A DNA stretch of 64,000 nt from Podospora comata (lineage: Eukaryota; Ascomycota; Sordariomycetes; Sordariales; Podosporaceae), in assembly GCA_017354895.1 (NCBI GenBank), contig CP071494.1, positions 4,278,001 to 4,342,000 on the forward strand, written 5' to 3'. A program made the translations under genes and the position numbers. Positions within the stretch are counted from its first letter, which is position 1; every line of letters begins with the position of its first letter. This document shows positions 36,449-48,661 of the stretch, piece by piece. The notes under the pieces were generated by a model. It had not been told where the DNA came from and did no database searches. It saw only the letters and a list, made by a program, of their open reading frames with translations.

Positions 36449-38453
36449 ATTTCATTTTTCCATTCTTCCCCTCCCACTTCCCTTGTCCCCCTCTTCTCCT
36501 CTCTACTCAGATCCTTGAGGAAGTAGATAGGCAGAGTAGGATTCAGATCAAGACAAGGCAACCAAATCGTGCCCATCTTTTTACCACGGAGTTTACCGCC
36601 TCTTCCTCGAGGTAGTGTAGGTAGGCACCTGTATCCCATCCTGTCTAGCCTTCCCAACCGCACGTCGAGAGAAGCGATCAAAAAGCAAAACGAAACAAAA
36701 AGCGGCGTTTTTTAAACGCCCTACCTTCCACGTCAAAAACAGGGGTCGCCAGTACGAAGGATCTCATCGGATTGGTCTGTTCTTTCACCAACCCCTCAAA
36801 AGTACCGTCACCAAAATCTAGACCTTCTTTCCTACATCTGCCCGCGCATTGGGACGATTCCTGTCTCGTCTTAGCGGAGAGGCGGTGATGGCATGATTTA
36901 TAAGTCCCAAAGTGCCGGGTCGGCCGCTAATGGTTTCTTGTCAGGAAACATGGGGAGATGGTGGTTAGGGTGAGCAGCCAAAGTTGGCAAGGGATGGGAG
37001 AAACAAACAAACGGTGAGAGACACATTTCTCCATATGCACCCCTATTTTTCACGATGAGACGGAAACATCTCCGGATACCTACCCAACGAGATGTTGAGA
37101 ACAGACAGGTCTGTGAGTACACGATGTACAATGCCCTATCCCAATTCCAAACACATGGCTTTTCACTCCTGCCTTGCATAGCATAGAATCGGCAGTGGAC
37201 ATCAGTAGTCTCAAAACTTTGTTCATCTCTTCTAGCCTTATTACCTCCAAAGCCCAAAACCGATGATGCGCGTTCTGGAGAAAGTGATGAGGCTCGACCG
37301 CCGCCACCGCCATCCCTACTAGCAAACCACGGTGCCACGTTGTCCGTTGTCCCCCCGCCATCAAAGCGTTCCCTAGATAGCCTTGTGGGGTTTGGTTGGG
37401 GTTGTTCGCAAGATATCAAATCACGGCAAAGTTTTCAGAATTCTCTCTGCACCCCATGTTGCGAAAATGCTAGCTCGCGCAACCGATAAAACTCACCCCA
37501 TTTTCTTCCATTCGTGGCCCGTCCCATTTCCCATTCGGGAAACTCGGCCGGGTTTGTTGCAAGCTGATGAGCATGCGGCTAGCAGATGGTTGGGTTAGTT
37601 TTGCGTGAGCGGTTGGTGGGAGAGTAACCTCACCAGAGGTAACTGCCGGGGGATTGACAAGTACCTCTCCTAAGTAAGGTAACTAGGACGCCATCGAATC
37701 GCAAATTCCAATCTGTCGGGTGGTGCAGAGAACAAGGGTTGATTAGAAAAGAGGAGAAAAAAGAAAATGCCATGCCGTGATGCTGCTGCTGCGGCGGCGG
37801 CGGGGTCTAATTCAAAGGTCCAGATTCCCGGAATTTGTTGCTTGTCACCACCTTGTTGACCTTCAACAAAGCTGCAGGCGAGAGATCTCTGGACGCCTCT
37901 TTCTGTCACCCTCCCTCCCTCGCCTAAAATGTCTCGAGTTTTGTTTTCTGCCGGTAAGGCAAGGACCCTGAAAAAACGCCACAGACAAACAGAGAGAGAT
38001 AATCAGATGATTAATAGCATCTTGGAGGTCTTGCCCGTCTGGAAATTTAAGTCATGTCCGGCATCATATAGTGTTACAAAACTGACATGTATATCAATAA
38101 TCCATAATATGCAACAACAACTGTAAGACACCGTCGTCCCGGTGCAGTTGAGTTGCAAGCAGCAACCCGGAACATTCCCACTTTCAGCCCTCCCCCCCCG
38201 GTGTTGTTGTGCAAGTCAAAGAAAGAGAGAGAAATGGTTCATGTCAGTACCCGCGTCAAATTGATTTTGTTTCCCGTAATCCTGGTTCCCTTGGGAGGAA
38301 CAGCAACCGTCTCCTCAAATCGTCAAAATCATACCAACTCATCATATTCCCCCCCCGTCATTCCTGCTTTTATTTTTGGCCTCTCCCAATGGTGTGTGTG
38401 CGTCGCGCGGCACTGAAAGGAAGATCCCGAACCACTCTCCCGGGACACACAAC

Positions 38454-38468
38454 AAAAAAAAAAAAAAA
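38454..38468. repeat. Poly(A) tract, 15 bp
   Basis: A run of fifteen A residues in the desert. No element with target-site repeats was seen around it, so it is not called a retroposed tail. Confidence 0.8.
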
Positions 38469-38572
38469 GCCTCTCCCTTCTTTTCCCCCCTGCCCTCATC
38501 TTGTCTGTTCTCTTGTCACCTGCCTAATCGGGACAAATCAGGGACCCAAGGACCATGGTGATGGCGCCTCAA

Positions 38573-38584
38573 GCGCGCGCGCGC
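38573..38584. repeat. (GC)6 tract
   Basis: Alternating GC of 12 bp, a sequence type capable of Z-DNA, located in the desert. Confidence 0.8.
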
Positions 38585-38917
38585 TTCCGGGGTAGGGAAA
38601 AGCCAGATCTTTGGTTCCGATCCCCCCACCCAAAACACCACCCCCAAGATTGTGTTTTGTTGTGAGGTGAAGCATGACGAAACCCCCCCGCTCCCATGGG
38701 AGGAGCGAAATGAAATGCTACCTCATCTTCAACGACGACAACAAGGCAAGAATGATGGGGGTTATTTCTGCGCGCGCACATACTGCGCGTGGAATCCAGG
38801 GTCCTGTCATCAGTGCTGTGTGTGAGAATCGATCAAAACCGCATGTCCGCGATCCCAATATAGGTATCTTTGTTGTTGTAACCATGGGTATAGGTTCGTC
38901 AGTCAATCGTGTGATAT

Positions 38918-38936
38918 CCCCCCCCCCTCCCCCCCC
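38918..38936. repeat. C-tract (C10-T-C8)
   Basis: A near-pure cytosine run, the strand mirror of the G-tract at 34041. Confidence 0.8.
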
Positions 38937-41900
38937 GTCCCTCTCCGTACCTAAACACCCAAACACCAGGATAATCCCATCTTCTGCTCATATTAATTGG
39001 CTTGGGTCCCGAGAACAAGTCAAATCCTAATTAACTGATGAGCTCCCAGTCTGTATCTCAATCGCGGCTCTCCACAGAGATGACATTGTGGCATCTTGGC
39101 ACTGTTTCCAGGCCCCCTGCCATCATCCAGTTATCCCTTCTCTTGGGCCCGCTTGTTTTTACCGAAGTTTTAATGTTTTTGTTTTTGGCACACTCACGTT
39201 CATGCGTTTTCCATCTTGTCGTTCCAAAATCAAAATGCACGGAACTTTGAAAAGCGCGGCCCCCCGGTTCATCATGTTATCTGGCCCGAGCCCAAATGAC
39301 AGAGAAGCGTCTGCAACCTCGTCATCGAAAAACTAATAATAACGTACTGAGAAATGTGTGTGCTGTGTGTGTGCAGAATGTGCAAGACATGATGTGGCAA
39401 GAAATACGAAGCGAAAACTTCCTAGACATTCTTCCTCATGGCTGGCAAAACAGGCCAAGCAAGGAGGGATGAATTTTCATGATCCGCGCGGGGGAACCAA
39501 GAGGAGGTGTGGTGTTGAGAGTCCGCGGTCTGGAACACCTCTCACAAAACTTCGCTTGATAATATCACCCAGTGAGTGCCCACCTTCAGCACCACCCTTT
39601 CCCTTCGCTCGCTTGTTGAGGGAAATATCAAGGCCACCCATCCATCCATCTGTCAAGGGTGGGCGAGCGAGGAAAGTGGTCCCGTGTTGCAACCAAGGCG
39701 GCGCTGCTTGTGCCGCCGCTGCGAGAACTGGGCGAGTAGTGAGGTCCTGCCCGCAAGCACTGTACTGTACTATATATCAACCGCATGTTATGATCCGCAG
39801 GACAGCGATGCCCACGCCCATGTCGATGTCGATGGGGGTATGGGTGGTGCCGCCCAATACCACCTCCTGATGGAAAATGCGTGTGACACTTCGAGTGAGA
39901 TATCCATGGGAAGCGACTCGTCAATCAATCACGGACGGGAGGGGGGAGAGTCTCATCGCATTTCTCCAAACTCGTATCTTCCATTCACCTTGTTCGCTGG
40001 CTGCCAGATAGCAAGTGTGGTGCGCGCCCCTGTACAAGAACGCCGCCGGGCCCGAGCCTCAACCCTTTTCCCCCGCTATCATCGGCTAGTTCTTGAACTT
40101 CCTCTGAGGGGACGATGGGCCCAGAACCCTAGTGGGCGATAATGGTGAGTGATGGCTGCTGTTGATAGGCTGCGTCGAGATAAGCATACCGGAAACTTGG
40201 CGTTCCGGGGCAAGGTCCAGCGAATATGACCCCCCGTCCCTGTCTAGCTCGACTAGTTCACCACATTTCCCTTTTTGAACGAGGCGCTAGATCGACAAGC
40301 GGGATGGCGCCTTCAGGCGTCTCTTGGGGCCCATCACGGACCTCATCTCGTCCAAAGACACCCAGCAGCATGTCGTCGTCGCAGGAAAAACCAGTCACCA
40401 TCGTGGACACAACATCTGCTAGGAACTCCATGGTCTGTAAAATGTTGTGTTCCCGTGAAACCAAATCTCGCTCGCCCATAATAGTGTGAAATCGTATAGT
40501 GTCTTGACCTTGGAATTAATTGACGGACCCTTGCATCTTGTCGCCAAATTTAGGACCACAGTTACATCGGACAGCAGACCTTCACTGCCCCAACCTTGTC
40601 CACCACCGTCACCGTGCGGGCCGCTGTTTAAACTCCGACCAAGGTGTGAGCATCATTATCACCACCCACCTTCTTTCCTGCGGTGCGGGGGTATTGGGGT
40701 AGCGGCCGTCAAGTGGCACGACATGTTTGAACACTTGGCCGCTTGACATGCCCGGTTTCTCGTTACCTCGCAGCGTTCCAGCGATGCGGGCATGCGTCAA
40801 AGGCTCTGCATCGGAAAAAGGCCTTTCTTCAAGTGCTTTCAGTCGAGTGTCATGCAAACTGCACCACCCCGAGCCTCGCAGTCTCGGTTGAATGCGGCAA
40901 CCAATGTCTATTGTCTTTGATGGCCATTTCCAACCCTCGATTGGCTCCCGACACCCTCGGTGTGCCCGCCGTGTGGTCGTAGTAGGTGAGTCGAAATATT
41001 GATTTTGACGGCGGGTTCTGGAAATTGATATTGGTGACGGGAGGTCCTCTTGGCGGGGTTCAACGTGCAGCAGGACGGCGCCTGCGACGGTCTGTCTTTG
41101 CGCCTGTGAGAACGCCGCTACCCTACGCCATCCCATAGCCATATGCCGGACTGTTGACCGATGTGGCGCTTTGCTTGCCACAGGATGAAGCCACTGTGAC
41201 TAACTGTCCTTTGAACTTTGCTGGACAGCGTTTGATCAGCGAATGGGAAACCATCGGGGAAAGACATGATATGTGTTCCTGTTCTCTCCTGGATGCCGAT
41301 GGTCGGTGATTGGTCACACATGTCACCAGTTCTGACCGTGGAATATGAGGTCGGGGTGATATTACCCAACTTATCAGGCCTCATGCGAACGGAACTTGCC
41401 GGCTAGGAAGGTCACGGTCCTCTCTTTCGAACACTGTGTTGCAGCATGGCGGATTTTGGTAAATGAGGGTTCAACCTCAGATGTATCTTGAGACGTGGCT
41501 CGCGTCCTACAGACGCCAAGTGTCACAGGAGATTTGACTCTGATTTATCATGTTGTTAATGGAGAGAGACATAGGAACTTTGCTAAACTATGTCTGAGTA
41601 GTTGCTGTCTGGACACTGAAGTTGTCCTCTCGAAAGTGTTCATGCAGTCCAAGCGGTTGAGGGAACACAAACTTACTAGTCTGTATTTGGACTAGCCCTA
41701 TAATGAGCTCGTTTACATTTTCTACTTTTGTTTTATGCTGGTCGGTCACTGCCGCGATCTCACAGGGGTCGTCTGGAAAGTTTGGAGATCTGCAGCTAAG
41801 TGGACAGGGGCCAACACAAAAGATCTCTCTTTGGGACTTCGTTGTTGTGTATCAAGGAGCTTTTAAGCGGGGTTGTTGAGACGTTGACCATAATAACTTG

Positions 41901-42009
41901 AAGACTACCGGAACGAAGCCCGAGCTTGACTCTTGACCGAAGACTGGACAAGATGGACGGTGCCTGCAAGCTGTCTATCATGACGTGAGGTAGTCTGCTC
42001 GCTTCGTGT

Positions 42010-42037
42010 GCACTGACGAATGAGCACTGACGAATGA
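42010..42037. repeat. 14-bp direct repeat, two copies
   Basis: GCACTGACGAATGA occurs twice in tandem without mismatch. It is a short isolated duplication. Confidence 0.9.
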
Positions 42038-45000
42038 GCGCTGATCGGTGGTTGCTTGGAATGGCCGGTCTGTCTTTCTGGACACCGGCGGTGGGTTGCC
42101 GGAGCCTGGTGGGATGAAGCGGCCGGAGTCGGTCCGTTGTCAGCCGGGCCGGCGAGGGTTTTGTCCTTGTTCTCGGATCCGGTCCGGGATGGACAACCAT
42201 CTCAACGCCACCATGCATTCCACTGCAGGTGTAATTCTGCTCTCGAATTTTGGGGAGCGAATTGCTCTTTTCGTTCAGTCTTGGTCCATGCCCAGTTGGT
42301 CGAGATGGCGTAAATGATTGGGGGCTGTCCTCTGCTGTCACCATCTTGGAGGGGCACGATGGGGTGACGGTTTGTGGTTGATGTGTGTGTCCCAGTCAAG
42401 TGGGGTGGCCGGCAGAGGGCCAGGCTCTGGGCGCTGTCTGGACGATCTCCGCATGGCTTGATTTGACTGGAGATGCACACCGCTCGGGGAGGCCGCCTTG
42501 GCAGGACCCAGAGAGGAAAACGCGGCGTGCACGGGCCAAATGGTTTTCTCCGCTTGCTTCATGTCCGAAGGTCGGCATCGCGAACACGTTGTCGTCGCCG
42601 GCGTTATGATGGGATGGGTTACGACTGCTTGAGAGATGGAGAATATCAACAGTCTGCCTTGCCAGTGATCTTTCTTGCAGCGGGAAGCTCCCGAAACCGT
42701 CCCCAGAGCCTTGCAGAGGTCAACATGAAACTGCCCAGCAGGCCTGTCGCACTGGTTGCCCAAAATGGCTTCGAGATGTCGTTAGATCAGTGTTCGAACG
42801 AGAGTGGATGAAAGAGTGAGAGGGTGCTGCCGCGGGTAGGGTTGCGTTGCGTTGCGATGATGCGCTGGGGAATCAACACAAAACTCTTCAGCCAGGGTTC
42901 CTGACCACATTGAGAACATGGATGCAGCTGTGGAGATTGATGTGCGAAGTACCTCAGGGTTTGGTCGAAGTACCTGTGGAACCAGGGCAGTGTATTACAT
43001 AAGGTAAGGTGTGAGTTGGCGGATTCTCTTCTGAAAACCGCGCACAGCAAATCGACTGGTGGTCCACTCGCAGTATCACTGGGCTCAGCCCTATCACTGT
43101 TCCCAGATCGAGAAAGATGTTGCAAGATTTCAGCCACGCATCGGTTTCTATGTAAGGTATGTTGGCACCGACCTTTCGAACACGTCGATATCAGTCTTCA
43201 CCTGCGCGTTAGAAGCTCTACATTTCCAACTTGGATTAACAAGGTGAGCAGCTCAAGCCTATCGCCACGTTTCCGAGCAGGATGGATGTTCCCCCGTCAG
43301 TTTGGCGCTAGACAGGCATCATTGCCGACTGCCCGGGGGATGAGCACATTAAAATCTGATGAACGACTGCTTTGACCGCTCCCTGACATGGACTATTATC
43401 ACTATTATTCGTACCCACCTGTTGAAAACTTGAGTCGAGGGATGTCAAAGGTAACAAATCTCTCATTATCAACAAAAGTCGTTGGTGAGAATCCTGCGGC
43501 GTGGGACTCTTGTCTCTTCGGGTGAATTCATCCGAATCTTACTGTCGTATGGCTACGTGCCCGGCCTGCTGTGCCAACAAGAGGCATCATGCACCCCCAT
43601 GTTGCACTCCAGATGGACTTGATTGTAGAATCAAGAAATCTTTATTCAGCGAAACTTCGAGGGTACTCGCGGCTCTGCTGCAGTGCGTTTGGCTGCTCTT
43701 GAGCTGGTCGCTTGTTGGCCGACATCAAACTGCTCCAGGCCTGATGTGTCGAGACCCAAGGGACGAGAAACGAGAAAAAGAAAACAAGCCACTCCCCTAT
43801 TTCCTACAGATCGTGGACATTCGTTGGGTCCAATCAGATTGCAGGATTACATTGGCATTAACATGCACCACTGCATGGCATGGACCCACATTCAGTGACG
43901 GGACTTGTTTGGCACCACCGCAACCACCAACCAAGCATCAAGTCATGGACTGCCAGAGGTCTTGAATCATCGTCGAGATGTCTGACCTCTCTGCCAGGAA
44001 CCAACGTCAGCCTCTGCGTGTCCAAAGCCGTAGTGCGGCAGGGACTCGGGCTCACTGCCGGCGGGGGTGGCGGAGCGAAGCATGGTTCGCTAACAGCCGT
44101 TTGACTGAAATAGACCAATAAGTCTGGGCACGGCATGGCACTGGATGATGGCATGAAGTGAGTGGTGATGCTTCTGCCAGTGTTTCGGATGGAAGAGAAG
44201 ATTGGAAAGATACGAACTGAATAGGGCCTGAGACGGGCATGTGGTAGAGTCTCGACTGTGCCATCGCGAGGCCTCGAATAATGAGAGCATGTCCGCTTTG
44301 CATCGCTCATTGGCCGAGTCCATCCACACAAAATGTTGGAGCGTAGACGCACTCCGAAGGGCTGCCTGCTTCGACCCAAGCCTGTGACTGAACCCCACGA
44401 TTGGGACCTGGTAGTGTGGCTCTCACGCGAGGTGGCGCCAAAGTTTGGCAGGGAAGTTGTACACTTGCAGTCAGGTTATCTGATCTCACCACGCTTCGAT
44501 AGGAGCTGCACCTGTACTCGTATCCGTGATAGCTATGGTGGATGAACGGATTTTCTTTCAGACACCGAACCAGCAAAACACAGTAGACTATGCCCGAGAG
44601 CACCACCGACTAGAGCCAGGCAATCCGAGCCTGCGGGTGCTTGCATACACGTAGGCAGACGACTTTGACAATGGAGTCCGCTACTTACTGCCTTACCTCT
44701 GTCGGTGGGAGGAAATGGAATTTATGAGCTAGTACTGTCGCAGTCGGTAACGTTAGTAGGAGATGTTGCCTCAAACAAATCCACCCTGTCGGTATCTATC
44801 TAGAAACATAGACAGAACGACACACCGGGCGCGATGAGGTCCTTCCTACATGGATCGCTTGGAATGAAATTCAATCGTATGTAGAATATCTGCACGTCGA
44901 CCGGTGTCACAGCATTGTCTCTGCTTTGACTGGTCCCGACTCCAAGGGTAGCACCGCCCCCGAAGCCGTGTCTTTTTTTGGATTTTACCTTTTTGAAGCT

Positions 45001-48000
45001 CCCCCACAGTTCCGGGAGAGACACAGGTCCCGCCCCGCCCGTAGCCGTAAAGAAGCCAATAAGCCACGGAATGGTGGATCATGCCGACTCAGCCACGCCA
45101 AGACCTCTTTGGGCATCATTGGAACTTTGAGGTTTCTCCAACAATTTGGTCTCTTTTGCAGGACTGGCACTTCAACGTCGACGTCTGTAATAGTACCAAC
45201 AACCGGGAATCACCCGGCAGCATTCAAGTTGATATGAAGTTTGATGGGAATGTGACAGGAATATAGCTAATGAGCATGTGTTTACTACGTAGCACATGCC
45301 ATCTCCAAATAAGCAGGGCGAAACATCAGGGTCCTATGCACTTCTCACATTGACAACCGACTCTCTTGCCCTGCGTCGGCTCCTCGATCCACAACAGCTT
45401 CCGGTACATTCTTTATCAGAGACACTGTGCCGCTTTCCGCTGGCCCCGAATGGTCCTGATGTCTGAGGCCCTTCGTTCGTCCCGACTTGCATCATAGAGT
45501 GCCGTGTTACTTGGCTTTGCACCGATTGTGATGGTCCACCAGAGGGAGATCCAGTGGGTCGCCCCGGATCACCGGTTGTGCAACTCGATCCAGAGATACA
45601 TACAGATTATCAATTTCGCGCTCCCGCATCGTGCATCGCTTCATCAACGGCCACTGCTGTCGCTGTTGACGTTGGAAAAGCGAATGTGATCTTGGCACCG
45701 ATATGTCATCTTTGATACCACATTACACTTTTACGCTAAAAAGCTTGGCTTAAACAAACATGGCGGGTGATGCTGATCAAACAGTGTCAATTGGTCGCCC
45801 CCAGTCCACAGTACCAAACTACAGAATCTTGCTCTGTTCTGTTCCCGAGTCTGTATTTCTAGTGTTCATCGCCGGGCATTCTCCGATCAAACGAAACACA
45901 GAAAAATGCATTAGAGAAGGACAGCAACACGTGTTCGGCAAGACAGACAGGCACGGACAAATTATCCACTGGATGGGATACGGAGATGGAAAATGATGGG
46001 TTCCGCAGCCGGCAACATGGCTGCTCGTACTGCTGCCAATTTGACCAAGCCGTCGCACCCGCATTATCCGAACTCTCATTTGTTTTTGGTGGACCATCTG
46101 ATTTCTTGCGGGTTGAGACCAAGACCGCGACATCTCCGCGCCGGCGCCGGATCTATGTACGAGCCCGCAGGTTTTTCCCTGATAATTACGTCGTTCACCT
46201 TGACCACCCTCGGCCGAACGAACACGAGCCTCGGATGGGTTCGACCTCTCATTTTTCTCGCCCTGACGGGACATGCAACATGCTTGCATCATACAACACA
46301 ACTTCGGGCTTCACCCACGGGAACTGTTCATGGTAGCTATATGTCATAAGGTAGCATCTTTCCAAAGTTCCGGCTTCGGTTTGACAGGCGGCCAACAGGT
46401 GGAAGAAAAGGACAAGAAAAAAGGATGACATGGCACGAAACAACAACAACACGAGGGCACCGGAACACATGCCGATTCCCTGCAGGACAAGACCTTTCTA
46501 GTAATAACTAGTAGAACTGTTTACTGTTGGCTTCAACGGTCCCCAGTTGGAAAAGGCCCAAGTAAAGTCATGAGATGCCAAGAGCCACTGTGCACACCCA
46601 CGCAGGACATCACATACGTCAAGCCACGATTTGCTGCACAAAAAGTTGTACACTCTCCTCCCCTCCTTTATGGCAGGACAGCTCTGCCTAATGCGGGTGC
46701 AGATAAGGCTGTGCACTTTATTTCGAGCGTGCACAGCACATTGCACATCACACACGTCTGAGCTTCCCATTGGCTGCTCAGGGCGGTCAAGCCACTATGT
46801 ACATGTTTGAAGGGCAGCTTAATCATCGGACGGCTGGAGGGGTAAGAATGCGCAGCAGCTACCCGCACCGCAGCACAGCACAGCACAAAGAGGGATGGAG
46901 TAAAAATATCTTTTTTCTTCTTCTCTTGCTGGATGGATTCGAAGCAGTTGACGTCTTTTCTACATGCTGCGATACACCGGGACCTGCGGCACGGCCAGAG
47001 CCTCCACAATATCACGGCACTTGTGGTGATAACCTCTCGTGGGTCAGATCGCGAATCGTGATCGCAGCCAAAGGTCCACTTCGGAGCCACCAGAATTCTG
47101 CAATACCGGTGATGGCGTTTTTCGCTCTTTGCCGGTTGCCCCGTGGCCGGCGGTCGGTCATCTCTTGGCCGGCTTTGCAGTGGAGAAATTGATCAGAGGT
47201 GATGCTTGCAAAGAAGGGTCTCGCCCCGTCGACGTCGACTGCGAGAGGGGGTGGTGGGTGAGGAGTCTGTTTCTGGTGAGGGGAGTGAGGGGAAAAGCAT
47301 GCTTTAGTCTCCCAAAACGGCGTATGGGCCGTGAGACAAGTCTTTGAAGGGCTTGCCCGTTGTACAACAGCCACAGGGACAGCAACAGATGATCATCAAC
47401 CTCATGATGAGGGAAACAGGCGGTTGGCGTCAGTTGCTGCGGTCATCCCGGCCGCCTACTATAGTTACCTGTCCCTCATCAGGGGAAAAGAAGCAAATCT
47501 TCAGTGATAAGAGGGAAGACATCGAAACACCATCCTGTCTCGCTTCCGACACTGATGCCCCTTGCGCCGACAGCAGAATCTATGATAGCAACAAAGGAGA
47601 AGGGTACAAATAGCAGGTAGCCAGCGAATGGAAATGTCCGGGCTGGTTCCAGAGTCTAGAACGTGGGGGACAGAGTACCCGATCAGGACGAGGAGCAGAA
47701 ACAGTTTCAGTGGTGAAGAGCGGGAAGGAGATGGCCGACCATGGTCACGGCTGGTCCATTCTTAGGGAACCAGAGGCGTGGATGGGATTTCATCTCTCTT
47801 CTGTCTGTCTTGCATTCTTCCTGATCCTCCTCTGTCTTGTTGATCCGGGGACTTCTGACTGACTTCCATCTGGGGGAGAAACAGAAAGGGAAAAGTAAAC
47901 TGCAACTGCAAGCACGCACCAAGCCTCGAGGTCTCCGCCGACACTCGCTAACCCCTGTCTTTGTCGGTGGCCAACCAGAGGCTCGGAACTGACCAGGACT

Positions 48001-48121
48001 GGAGGGAACCCATCCCCCGCCCTCCCTTGTATCTTGTACCTTTTGTACTCCCTCATGTACCCAGCCTCATGTCACCATCCCAATCCCAATGTACCTCCGT
48101 CCCAGAAGTGAAGTCGCTGGG

Positions 48122-48175
48122 CCCCTGCCCCCTGCCCCCCTGCCCCATGCCCCCCTGCCCCTGTCAACCCTCCCC
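48122..48175 (-). promoter_or_regulatory. C-rich tract, G-quadruplex-capable on the minus strand
   Basis: Eight runs of 3-6 C are separated by two to six bases (GCCCCTGCCCCCTGCCCCCC and on). The minus strand therefore has at least four adjacent G-runs of four or more. It lies about 490 bp before the ATG of the C2H2 gene, in its probable promoter. Structure formation is inferred from the pattern only. Confidence 0.55.
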
Positions 48176-48661
48176 TTGTTCCCCTGCAAATTCGTGAACT
48201 GACCACAGCCTCTCTGACTGGGCACTGGGACCCTACTGGGAGATCGATGCCTCCACCACCTCTGGGCCTGCAAGATGTGAATGGGGGGGGTATTTAGAAT
48301 CCTCATCCCCCCGCCCAAACCTTTCCACTGGCGCACCTCATCCCGTGTCAAACACCAAATCCATATCCCCGGATCCAAACAAGTCCACCGCCTCGGGCCG
48401 TCTCCGACAAGGACGTACACACTCGTTCCACTGCGGCTTTGGTGTATAATAACAATAGCTTGGAAAGAACAGCAGAACAGCAGAGTTTTTGGAAAGTGAG
48501 AAGATCAACACAACCTGATCAGCAACAACACGGCACAGTCCCACACCTGAGCAGGCACAACTGAGGTCCGTCTCTTAAAGCCCACGCGCTGCCACGAGGC
48601 AGCTGGACTGACGCCATTTGTCTCTCTCTAGCCCAGCATCTTCTTCCTTCACAGGCATCAA

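Larger units (their letters stand above)
33630..48661. other. 15-kb gene desert before the C2H2 regulator
   Basis: I could support no protein gene, tRNA or rRNA in this stretch, on either strand. The longest frames (150-190 codons, for example 40609-41181 and 41796-42344 on minus) lack the G/C-ending codon bias, introns or family motifs of real genes here. Base composition is not strongly AT-rich, so it does not look like heavily RIP-mutated transposon DNA. It carries scattered simple repeats and homopolymer tracts, listed separately. It may contain distal promoter sequence, a long leader or noncoding transcripts of the C2H2 gene at 48.7 kb. Confidence 0.5.

Noticed and set aside
38440-38480. 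Poly(A) tract as the tail of a SINE or retroposed gene
   Set aside because: No target-site duplication, box A/B or gene-like sequence upstream was found.
40609-42344. Two long minus-strand frames (190 and 182 codons)
   Set aside because: No family resemblance, intron signals or codon bias. Several phases are open at once, as expected in GC-balanced noncoding DNA.
43501-44379. Cys-rich frame MATCPACCANKRHHAPPCC and neighbouring minus-strand frames
   Set aside because: The Cys/His pattern matches no zinc-binding family, and overlapping frames on both strands suggest chance.
33630-48661. tRNA or 5S rRNA genes in the desert
   Set aside because: TTCGA-type strings were inspected (for example near 41420, 42795, 46250), but none sits in a stem-loop with a matching acceptor stem.
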